Assembly (NCBI GenBank): GCA_014859785.1
Contig: JACUTP010000048.1
Location: forward strand, 1 to 10,993
Direction: 5' to 3'
Source of the DNA: Candidatus Methanoperedentaceae archaeon
GTDB taxonomy: Archaea > Halobacteriota > Methanosarcinia > Methanosarcinales > Methanoperedenaceae
DNA: 10,993 nucleotides
Positions 1-6,371 of this stretch are shown here, in pieces. Numbering within the stretch: position 1 is the stretch's first letter; each line of letters starts with the position of its first letter. The position numbers and the translations under genes were made by a program. The notes beneath the pieces are model-generated. The model was not told where the DNA came from and searched no databases. It saw only the letters and a program-made list of their open reading frames with translations.

Positions 1-172
1 TTCTCCTGAAACTCATCAACTGTATTCAGACACTCTTCAGATGTATGTTCTGTTTCTATATCACATATTTTGACATATGTTATTCCCCACTTGGTTAAGA
101 CACATTTATGTATCAATATAAATTATACAGCTATTCGCATATATTACTTACGGTGCTCTTTTCCGAGTCCTG
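1..172. other. Left edge, no supported gene
   Basis: The stretch downstream of pheT is AT-rich. On the minus strand one frame is open from about position 116 to the window edge, but its only possible start is a TTG that lies inside an AT-rich TATA-like stretch, and I do not recognise the translation. It may be the 5' part of a neighbouring minus-strand gene that continues beyond the window. No RNA gene or clear terminator is visible. Confidence 0.3.
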
Positions 173-1939
173 TTACAGGTATTCCTTTAGTTCCAGTTCA
201 AACCCGATAACCGGGTGTTCCATCCCGAAGTTCGAGATGACTTCGGGGTGTATCTCCCCGAATACTCCTATTTTATATTTCTCGTCATCTCTAAGTACTT
301 CGTCTTTATGTAAATGAATAATACGATGTGGGTTGCTAAACCTTACATCAACATAATTATCATCGTATTCTTTTACAATCACCCCTATTTCACCCGATGG
401 TAAATGTGCGACATGGCTTTTTTGTGAAGTGCTCTTACCTTTAATGAATATCTCAGCACATCTCCCCTCAATAAATGCTGAATCCTTTCCCTTAAAAACC
501 CAATATTTTATTCCTCTCTCCCTCATCACAGCATCCACAACCGATTGTATTTCGGTAAAATTTGCCTGCGGGTGAATGGCAACAGCACCAAGATGCAGCC
601 TGTTCTGGCAGTCCACGAGGACTTCGCCTGCCTCGAAAATGCGCTGGGGCTGCTCGCGGTGCCTGTTGATAGAAAGAATCTCAAGCAGGTTGGGAAGAAT
701 TGTTGAACGTACTATTGTATGGTCTTCGCTTATGGGATAAAGTATACGGGTAATCCCGTCAGGTTTATCACGCCGCATCAATTCAAACTGCAACCTCTCG
801 CTTGAAAGTGTAAACGGCATCACGTCATAATATCCCAGTCCGACCATTATTTCCCGCAAAGAATCCCTGAGTTCTGAAACAGGATGGGCAGTACCTATGG
901 CAGATGTGGCAGGAAGTTCGGGTTTAATTTTATCGTACCCGTATGCGATGCCAATATCCTCAATCAAATCCCATGTATGCAAAATATCTGAGCGGTATGA
1001 CGGGATTAATACTTCAATGCCATCACCTGACTTTACCGCCCCGAACCTCATTTTTCCAAGGTATGAAATTATTTCTTCATCAGTGAGTGTTAACCCGATA
1101 AGCTCCTCGACCTCACTGCTGTTAAGTTTCATCCTGCCAGGTTCAAGGTCAGGCGCCTGTTTCCCGTTAATTGTAACAGATTCAATTTTCCCGCCGCGTT
1201 CAGCAAGCGCGGTTACCACGATATTCAGGGCAGTTGAAACGGCATGGTCAAGTCCTGTAATCTCGATTAGCAGGTCGGTTGTTTCTTCTGTGACCCTTGT
1301 AAGCTCCCCGTTAATTATTGGCGGGAATGAAACTACCTTATCATTTGCATCAAGTATTAGCGGGTATTTATCAAAATCTTCAAGTATAAATGCGAATTTC
1401 ACCCCTTTCGGGTGTTTTTCAAGAATCTCACTCATACTCATGGGTTCTTTAAAATCAAGAGGTACGAACTTGAAACCAGGGTCTTGCGCAATGTACCTGA
1501 AAGGTGGTGTTATTTTTGAGAGGTCATGAACACCTATGGAGATTTTTTTCCGGTTCCTGCCGAGTGCCCAGTGCATTGATTCCTGGAGTGCCATCAGGGA
1601 TTCGATGCTTCTTGATGTGAATCTGACGTTTCGCACAACAGCGCTTACAATATACGGGCGTATTTTATCGATACCTTCATCTTTTGTTATTTCAATTTCT
1701 GATGGTGTCACTTTATATTGTCGGAGACCTGATTCCTTACCCAGAAAACCCCTGACCGCGCGCGTCACGCCTTCCACGCTGTAAAGGTCAGGTCGGTTCG
1801 GGAAAAACTCGATATCTATGTGGTCGTCCTCGATTCTTTCGATGTCACAGCCCATCATGGGAATTCGCTCAATGATGGTGTTCTTATCCATTCCAGAGAG
1901 TTCTTCAAGATCTTTGTAATCCAATGAAATAACAGGCAT
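173..1939 (-). CDS. pheT: Phenylalanine--tRNA ligase beta subunit (archaeal type), with an inserted small domain
   Basis: This is the beta chain of the cytoplasmic alpha2beta2 phenylalanyl-tRNA synthetase, which charges tRNA-Phe; the beta chain carries the editing (B3/B4) and B5 domains. The start MPVISLDYKDLEEL and the stretch FFPNRPDLYSVEG (residues 45-57) are typical of archaeal PheT, which lacks the bacterial N-terminal tRNA-binding extension. B3/B4 covers roughly residues 100-255, B5 roughly 270-340, and the synthetase-like core follows, ending with GEIHPEV (561-567). At 588 residues it is longer than the roughly 540-560 I recall for archaeal homologues. The excess is an insertion at about 503-554, between GRCAEIFIKGK and KIGVFGEIHPEV. 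The reading frame is intact, so it is probably functional. It has its own TATA-like box and no ribosome binding site, suggesting a leaderless or short-leader mRNA. pheS is not adjacent on the upstream side. Confidence 0.95.
   Translation of the reverse strand: MPVISLDYKDLEELSGMDKNTIIERIPMMGCDIERIEDDHIDIEFFPNRPDLYSVEGVTRAVRGFLGKESGLRQYKVTPSEIEITKDEGIDKIRPYIVSAVVRNVRFTSRSIESLMALQESMHWALGRNRKKISIGVHDLSKITPPFRYIAQDPGFKFVPLDFKEPMSMSEILEKHPKGVKFAFILEDFDKYPLILDANDKVVSFPPIINGELTRVTEETTDLLIEITGLDHAVSTALNIVVTALAERGGKIESVTINGKQAPDLEPGRMKLNSSEVEELIGLTLTDEEIISYLGKMRFGAVKSGDGIEVLIPSYRSDILHTWDLIEDIGIAYGYDKIKPELPATSAIGTAHPVSELRDSLREIMVGLGYYDVMPFTLSSERLQFELMRRDKPDGITRILYPISEDHTIVRSTILPNLLEILSINRHREQPQRIFEAGEVLVDCQNRLHLGAVAIHPQANFTEIQSVVDAVMRERGIKYWVFKGKDSAFIEGRCAEIFIKGKSTSQKSHVAHLPSGEIGVIVKEYDDNYVDVRFSNPHRIIHLHKDEVLRDDEKYKIGVFGEIHPEVISNFGMEHPVIGFELELKEYL
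278..433 (-). other. Extra SH3/KOW-like segment inserted in PheT (residues 503-554)
   Basis: The flanking PheT core (CAEIFIKGK before, KIGVFGEIHPEV after) would normally be nearly contiguous. Between them lie about 52 residues with the alternating pattern of a small beta barrel: SHVAHLPSGEIGVIV, then VDVRF, then IIHLHKDEVL. The arrangement (V-H-x3-G-x-IG-x-IV, a turn, V-x-V-x-F, a loop, DEVL) resembles SH3/KOW/DUF2098-like mini-domains. The fold is my inference. The excess length and the interrupted conserved core are what the sequence shows. Confidence 0.5.
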
Positions 1940-1966
1940 CTTAATCGGCTAAAAAACGAGTGGAAG

Positions 1967-1975
1967 ATATATTAA
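1967..1975 (-). promoter_or_regulatory. Probable TATA box of pheT
   Basis: Read on the minus strand this is TTAATATAT, about 26-35 nt before the pheT ATG, the right distance for a start of transcription at or just before the start codon. No Shine-Dalgarno sequence precedes pheT, which fits a leaderless or near-leaderless message. The box overlaps the last codons of the upstream pseudogene. Confidence 0.45.
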
Positions 1976-2613
1976 TTGTTCTGTTGTACACTTATGTTGC
2001 AGTTTTTTGAGCTTTCGTTCACAGGGAATATTGGCTTCATGAGTTCAAGGGAATACGGAACCTTGCCCATTACCCGCATAATCCTGTGTATCTCCCTTGT
2101 GATCCTGAAATACTCCTCGATCTCCTCATTCTGCTCGTAAGCGGTTATTGCTGCGAATTGCGTAGGAGTGGAAACATTGGCATACACTGTTGCAGCAACT
2201 TTCGTGAAATCATCCCGTAGATTTCCTGGGTCATTGGTCAGGGCATAAATCCCATCGGCAAGCACAAGGGTATCATGTTCACGGCATACGTCTGCAATTT
2301 TTTCAAGCTCCCGTCTTGAATATACAACTCCAGTGGGGTTCAGAACAAGTACATGCTGCCCACCCGGAAGTCCGGACAGGAAAATGTCCAGGTCACCTGG
2401 CTGATCCTGTAATCATGTCTGCATTTTCACACAGTGCCTTTGCAATGGAAGGAGGGACATGTAATGGCGGCTGCCCGAACGCCGAAGTAATCAAAGTTAC
2501 ATGCTAACTTCCGGCATTTCTTCCTGTGCTCTGAAAACCATAAGACCTATCCTCAGGTTATCAGGCATTTTTATGGCGTCAACATGCGGCTCAACATGAA
2601 TATTTCCTGTCAA
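1972..2613 (-). pseudogene. Decayed PLP-dependent class I/II aminotransferase
   Basis: Three minus-strand pieces in different frames read in order as parts of one aminotransferase. Piece 1 (2613-2497) runs from a TTG to a TAA and contains MPDNLRIGLMVFRAQE. Piece 2 (2497-2393), in another frame, contains ITSAFGQPPLHVPPSIAKAL, like the N-terminal GQ-P-x-P-x-S stretch of the family. Piece 3 (2412-1972) contains LVLNPTGVVYSRRELEKIA, the NPTG motif, then LADGIY at the site where DEIY with the PLP-contacting Asp and Tyr is normal, then STPTQFAAITAY from the C-terminal domain. The large-domain part between pieces 2 and 3 is gone. The region with the PLP-binding lysine, normally just after DEIY, is also gone, since LADGIYALT runs almost directly into C-terminal sequence. 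At about 640 nt it is roughly half a normal gene. It lies 18 nt downstream of the GOGAT gene, so it was probably once its operon partner. Confidence 0.85.
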
Positions 2614-2631
2614 TTTTACATACTCCCTGAA

Positions 2632-4116
2632 TTAAACATGTGGAATTCCGGTGTGGTTTGAAATCTCAGAATTCGTTGTGCAAAGGTCACTTACACCAAT
2701 ATCATGGACATCATCATTCCCTGTCAACCTGGCAAAGTCCTTCATTTCCCAGGTCGATACACTCAGGAAATTCTCAAGTTTCCTTGCCGAGATGTCGATT
2801 TGTAACCTTTTCCTAAGTTCCGGATTCTGGGTTGTGACACCTACCGGGCATTTACCTGTATCGCATAACCTGTACTGCTGGCAGGCGCATGCCATAAGAG
2901 CAGCAGTGCCTATGGCAACAGCATCTGCCCCCATTGCAAGTGCCTTTACAAAGTCGGAAGATACCCGTAAGCCGCCTGTTACCACAAGGGAAATGTCTTT
3001 TATCGCCCGGTCATCAAGGAACTTCCTTGCCCGGTATAATCCGAATATGGTTGGAATGGAAGTTGCCTGCTTGACAAACTTCGGTGCTGCTGCTGTTGCA
3101 CCCGGTCTCCCGTCAATGGTAATGAAATCCGCTTCCGCAAAAACCGCTACTTCCATATCATCCTCGATATTACCTGCGGCAAGCTTTATACCGACAGGTT
3201 TCCCGCCCGATTTCCCTCGCAGCCATTCCACCTTCTGTTTCAGTTCATCCCTGTTCCTTATATCATCAAAACTGGATGGACTGATAATATCCGTTCCTTC
3301 AGGAAATCCCCGTATTGTTGCTATTTCCTTTGTAACCTTTTCAGCAGGCAGGTGCCCGCCCATTCCCGGCTTTACAGACTGCCCGATTTTTATTTCAATG
3401 GCATCCACTTTCTTCAGATTCTCATCAGTAACACTGTACCTGTTTGGAACATACTCGAAAATATATTTGTAAGCATTATCAAGCGACTCCTGTAAAATCC
3501 CGCCCTCCCCCGAACACATGGCTGTCCTGACAGCAGCGCTTCCTTTTGCGAGGGAAACTTTTACTTCACGCGAAAGGGCGCCGAAGGACATATGCGTAAT
3601 ATAAACCGGAGTTTCGATTACAAGCGGTTGCCTTGCTTTAGGTCCTATTACGGTTCTTGTATTTACAGTTTCATCCCGGTTAAGCGGTATTCTGGCAAGC
3701 TGCGCACCTTTTACCAGTATATCGTCCCATGAAACCACATCTTTTACTGTCCGCATTGGCTCAATTATTGACTCACCTGTTGCAGAAATCCTGTGTATGT
3801 CAGCCATATGGACTTCCAGTTCATCAGACAGGCGCCTCCATTCTGCAAGGTATCCCCCGAGTTCGGCTTTAGGTGTGGATATGGTTATTTTTTGTTTTGA
3901 CCCGCAAACAGGACATGACAGGGTCTCCTTGATTTCATGTATCTTTGCCTCCTCTTTTACGAGCTTTAAATGGGTTTTATCTGATTTACAGATTGGACAT
4001 TTCCAGTCATCAGGGAAATCACCGGGTTTTACCCCGGGTTTAATACCGGTCGGGGAATCACCCCTTGAGTCATCATACTCGAAAACGTTGCAGACATCGC
4101 ATCTGTATTTTCCCAT
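2632..4116 (-). CDS. Rubredoxin-fused archaeal glutamate synthase (GOGAT) domain protein, GltB-like
   Basis: This is an FMN- and iron-sulfur-dependent protein of the glutamate synthase central/FMN domain family (494 residues). Residues 1-50 form a rubredoxin-like iron site (C6-x2-C9 and C40-x2-C43). A further CPVC pair lies at 68-71. The GOGAT barrel follows: HMSFGALSREV (175-185), CSGEGG (201-206), IGQSVKPGMGGHLP (244-257), GRPGATAA (336-343) and VTGGLR (379-384). The 3Fe-4S ligands C412-x5-C418-x4-C423 are intact. There is no N-terminal Ntn glutaminase domain, so ammonia must come from a separate subunit or free ammonium, and the true substrate is not certain in this family. The rubredoxin head suggests a protein electron donor rather than NADPH. 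A GGTGGG sequence lies 9 nt before the ATG. Likely co-transcribed with the DUF2769 gene 71 nt upstream. Confidence 0.88.
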   Translation of the reverse strand: MGKYRCDVCNVFEYDDSRGDSPTGIKPGVKPGDFPDDWKCPICKSDKTHLKLVKEEAKIHEIKETLSCPVCGSKQKITISTPKAELGGYLAEWRRLSDELEVHMADIHRISATGESIIEPMRTVKDVVSWDDILVKGAQLARIPLNRDETVNTRTVIGPKARQPLVIETPVYITHMSFGALSREVKVSLAKGSAAVRTAMCSGEGGILQESLDNAYKYIFEYVPNRYSVTDENLKKVDAIEIKIGQSVKPGMGGHLPAEKVTKEIATIRGFPEGTDIISPSSFDDIRNRDELKQKVEWLRGKSGGKPVGIKLAAGNIEDDMEVAVFAEADFITIDGRPGATAAAPKFVKQATSIPTIFGLYRARKFLDDRAIKDISLVVTGGLRVSSDFVKALAMGADAVAIGTAALMACACQQYRLCDTGKCPVGVTTQNPELRKRLQIDISARKLENFLSVSTWEMKDFARLTGNDDVHDIGVSDLCTTNSEISNHTGIPHV

Positions 4117-4187
4117 AATACAGTTCCCACCAGTTATACCGGTAAGTCATTTTCGGATATTTTTTTCAGGATCATTACATCCTTAAC

Positions 4188-4439
4188 CTACATCCCCATC
4201 TGTTCCTTCTCAGAACCCCTTATGCAATAATACATGTTTTTGAGTTCCATCTTCTCATATACGGGACATCCGGTACAAATGCATCCTTTCTCTTCACTGA
4301 TGCATCCGCTTTTCCCGATAGCAGGAAAACAGAAACCACCCTTTTCGCCGCATTCGACCCATGTGGGGCATGACGGACATGTACACATGGACAGTACCAT
4401 TTCTTTTTGCTTTTGCATCTCTTCGGGACTCATTTCCAT
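4188..4439 (-). CDS. DUF2769 cysteine-rich protein
   Basis: This is a small soluble protein of 83 residues with ten cysteines (19, 21, 24, 30, 37, 46, 53, 55, 58, 72). The repeated C-x-C-x2-C-P units (CTCPSCPTW and CICTGCPVYEKMELKN) match the DUF2769 family, common in methanogens. The function is unknown; the cysteine spacing suggests bound metal or an iron-sulfur cluster. There is no signal peptide or membrane segment. The start is supported by AAAGGAG at 4454-4448, 8 nt before the ATG; the next Met (residue 3) is a poorer fit. It precedes the rubredoxin-GOGAT gene on the same strand, which invites, but does not prove, a redox partnership. Confidence 0.8.
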   Translation of the reverse strand: MEMSPEEMQKQKEMVLSMCTCPSCPTWVECGEKGGFCFPAIGKSGCISEEKGCICTGCPVYEKMELKNMYYCIRGSEKEQMGM

Positions 4440-4474
4440 AATTTCTACTCCTTTAAAGAATAATGGAGTTATTT

Positions 4475-4484
4475 GTTATATAAC
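4475..4484 (-). promoter_or_regulatory. Probable TATA box for the DUF2769-GOGAT transcript
   Basis: The self-complementary GTTATATAAC lies 36-45 nt before the DUF2769 ATG. Transcription starting about 25 nt downstream would leave a leader of roughly 15-20 nt containing the GGAG ribosome binding site at 4451-4448. This fits a standard archaeal promoter. Confidence 0.5.
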
Positions 4485-4513
4485 ACTTTTGCGGCAATTT
4501 CGGGAAAAATATC

Positions 4514-4840
4514 CTATTTTTTTTCATCGAATTCGCTTATTTCCTTTCCTAAAAAGTATCCCAGTACCGTCCTTATACCGACAATGGCACCGAGAAGTAT
4601 GATATCATCCTTTGTCGGGGCAATAATCGATTTCAGGATGTCCCCGGCTATCAGGAAATCCAGCCCGAATATAATCCTGTGCGTAAAAACCCTGCGAATA
4701 TCATGGTAATCGGATTCTGATCCTTTCCTTATTTCAATAATAACAGTCCTGGCTGCAGCTACTATACCGCCATACAGTATGATTGCCGCGCCGAAATAAC
4801 CAAACACCAGTGACGATATTTCGATAACTACTCCAAGCAT
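4514..4840 (-). CDS. DUF1622 family membrane protein
   Basis: This is a 108-residue integral membrane protein with about three hydrophobic segments: roughly residues 4-28 (ending before the charged RTVIIEIRKGSESD), 55-72 and 78-98. The pattern, with RRVFTHRIIFGLDFLIAGDILKSI in the middle and a final GIRTVLGYFLGKEI, matches DUF1622, whose function is unknown. It ends in a charged tail (SEFDEKK). No ribosome binding site precedes the ATG, and a TATA-like box sits at the distance expected for a leaderless transcript. It is divergent from hmgA and separated from the DUF2769 gene by a gap with its own promoter. Confidence 0.8.
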   Translation of the reverse strand: MLGVVIEISSLVFGYFGAAIILYGGIVAAARTVIIEIRKGSESDYHDIRRVFTHRIIFGLDFLIAGDILKSIIAPTKDDIILLGAIVGIRTVLGYFLGKEISEFDEKK

Positions 4841-4861
4841 GATAGTAAGTTGGGATTTAAC

Positions 4862-4871
4862 CTATAAAAAA
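4862..4871 (-). promoter_or_regulatory. Probable TATA box of the DUF1622 gene
   Basis: On the minus strand this reads TTTTTTATAG, with its centre about 26 nt before the ATG at 4840. That would place the transcript start at the start codon itself, in agreement with the missing Shine-Dalgarno sequence. Nearby TATATT is an alternative. Confidence 0.35.
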
Positions 4872-4902
4872 TATATGACGGATAAACCATAAGCCAATAT
4901 TT

Positions 4903-4910
4903 ATTTATAC
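4903..4910 (+). promoter_or_regulatory. Probable TATA box of hmgA
   Basis: ATTTATAC lies about 40-47 nt before the hmgA ATG. A start about 25 nt downstream gives a leader of roughly 18 nt that holds the strong ribosome binding site GGTGAT at 4938-4943, 6 nt before the ATG. Confidence 0.5.
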
Positions 4911-4949
4911 CTCACAGTCATCTAAAATCCATCAACGGGTGATATAACA

Positions 4950-6236
4950 ATGACGAAAACTTCCAAAATACCAGGTTTCTATAAATTAAGTCCGGATGAA
5001 AGGCTAAAAGCAGTATCCGAATTCTCAAACCTGGCAGAAGAAGAGGCTTCAAACATCAGAACCACAGGCGCGCTTGACATCGATGCAGCAGACATGATGG
5101 CAGAAAACGTTATAGGGGTCATGGAAGTGCCAATGGGCGTGGCTGTTAACTTCCTGATAAACGGAAAGGATTACCTCATCCCGATGGCAACAGAAGAACC
5201 GTCTGTCATAGCTGCTGCCAGCAACAGCGCAAAAATGGCACGGGATTCCGGGGGTTTCATAACCAGCAATACAGGTCCTGTAATGATAGGACAGGTACAG
5301 GCTGTGGGAATTTCTGACCCCTACGGTGCAAGGATAACCATACTTGAGAACAGGGATGAGATTATCAAACAGGCAAACGAGGTTGACCCCGTACTTGTAA
5401 GGTTCGGAGGGGGGGCAAAAGATGTAGAAGTCCGGGTTGTTGAATCACCCGGCGGACCAATGGTTGTCACCCATCTGATAGTTGACTGCCGTGATGCAAT
5501 GGGCGCCAATGCCGTGAATACCATGGCAGAAGCGGTTGCTCCCTATATCGAAAAAATAACAGGCGGGCGCGTGTACCTGCGGATAATCTCGAATTTCGCT
5601 GACAGGCGTATCGTTCGTGCAAAAGCAGTATTCAATAAGGACGCCATCGGGGGAAGCAGTGTCGTTGAGGGTATAATCGCAGCATACAATTTTGCAGCAT
5701 CTGACCCGTACCGTGCATCCACCCACAACAAAGGTATAATGAACGGAGTTACTGCTGCCGTTCTTGCCACAGGCAACGATACAAGAGCCATTGAAGCAGG
5801 GGCGCATTCCTATGCATCACGAAGCGGCACGTATTCACCGCTTACAAGATATGAGAAAAACAGGGACGGCGACCTTGTGGCAACAATTGAGATGCCAATG
5901 GCTGTTGGTCTTGTCGGCGGCGCAACAAAGACAAACCCGATCGCCCGTGCTGCCGTAAAGATTCTCGGCGTTAAAACTGCCACTGAAATGGGAGAGGTGT
6001 TTGCCTCACTGGGGCTGGCGCAGAATTTCGCTGCAATGCGTGCGCTTGCCACCGAAGGCATCCAGAGAGGACACATGGGGCTTCATTCAAGGAACGTGGC
6101 AATACAGGCAGGGGCTGCGGGAGACCTTGTGGATAAAATCGCCAGTATCATGGTGGAGGAAAAGAAGGTCAGGGCGGACAGGGCAAAGGAATTACTGGAA
6201 GAGCTGCAAAAAACTGAAAAAACTACTAAACCCTGA
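4950..6236 (+). CDS. hmgA: Hydroxymethylglutaryl-CoA reductase, class II
   Basis: It reduces HMG-CoA to mevalonate, the committed step of isoprenoid synthesis and so of archaeal membrane lipids; bacterial class II enzymes often run the reverse, degradative way. The 428 residues equal the Pseudomonas mevalonii class II length. Visible motifs are ENVIG (52-56), PMATEEPSV (78-86), DAMGAN (182-187), THNKG (258-262), ATGND (273-277) and GHMGLHSRN (374-382). The catalytic set known from P. mevalonii (Glu83, Lys267, Asp283, His381) corresponds to E83, K261, D277 and H379, all present. The N-terminus has no membrane anchor. The start is fixed by GGTGAT 6 nt upstream. In an archaeon the role is most likely biosynthetic, as in Archaeoglobus, whose class II enzyme is thought to have come from bacteria. 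A run of seven G at 5409-5415 lies in the coding region without breaking the frame. Confidence 0.93.
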   Translation: MTKTSKIPGFYKLSPDERLKAVSEFSNLAEEEASNIRTTGALDIDAADMMAENVIGVMEVPMGVAVNFLINGKDYLIPMATEEPSVIAAASNSAKMARDSGGFITSNTGPVMIGQVQAVGISDPYGARITILENRDEIIKQANEVDPVLVRFGGGAKDVEVRVVESPGGPMVVTHLIVDCRDAMGANAVNTMAEAVAPYIEKITGGRVYLRIISNFADRRIVRAKAVFNKDAIGGSSVVEGIIAAYNFAASDPYRASTHNKGIMNGVTAAVLATGNDTRAIEAGAHSYASRSGTYSPLTRYEKNRDGDLVATIEMPMAVGLVGGATKTNPIARAAVKILGVKTATEMGEVFASLGLAQNFAAMRALATEGIQRGHMGLHSRNVAIQAGAAGDLVDKIASIMVEEKKVRADRAKELLEELQKTEKTTKP

Positions 6237-6288
6237 AGAAAAAGAATATAAAGGTTTAGGTCAGTAATCATAATTGTATTTTCAACCG

Positions 6289-6302
6289 TCCCGAAAACGG
6301 GA
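6289..6302 (+). terminator. Small hairpin after hmgA
   Basis: TCCCG-AAAA-CGGGA forms a perfect 5-bp stem with a 4-nt loop, 53 nt after the hmgA stop. It is short and followed by only a weak T stretch (TAATTT), so it could be a terminator, a processing site or chance. Confidence 0.25.
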
Positions 6303-6330
6303 TAATTTACGTGACAGTCTGATTATACCG

Positions 6331-6339
6331 TTTTAAAAG
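6331..6339 (+). promoter_or_regulatory. Possible TATA box of the KamA-family gene
   Basis: TTTTAAAAG lies about 33-41 nt before the ATG at 6372 in an AT-rich gap. It would give a leader of about ten bases. No Shine-Dalgarno sequence precedes the ATG, which fits a short-leader message. Confidence 0.3.
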
Positions 6340-6371
6340 TTATTAAATTACAAACCATTCCTTCGAAAATC

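Noticed and set aside
1..116. Possible minus-strand partial gene at the left edge
   Set aside because: The only start is a TTG inside a TATA-like stretch and the translation is not recognisable; not enough sequence is available.
897..1529. Long plus-strand open frame (210 codons) inside pheT
   Set aside because: It is antisense to a clearly recognised, conserved gene; it is Ser/Pro-rich, as expected from such a shadow, and has no ribosome binding site or family match.
1972..2265. Independent 97-residue minus-strand gene starting at a GTG
   Set aside because: The same frame continues upstream with NPTG-type aminotransferase sequence, so this is the tail of a pseudogene rather than a separate gene.
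2316..2507. Plus-strand open frame of 63 codons
   Set aside because: The opposite strand of this stretch reads as aminotransferase pieces with family motifs, so the plus frame is a by-product.
2651..3472. Plus-strand open frame of 273 codons inside the GOGAT gene
   Set aside because: The minus strand encodes conserved FMN and 3Fe-4S motifs throughout; the plus frame shows no recognisable domain.
5409..5415. Seven-G run in hmgA as a phase-variation tract
   Set aside because: The run encodes the expected Gly-Gly-Gly stretch, the frame is intact on both sides, and an essential lipid gene is an unlikely target of switching.
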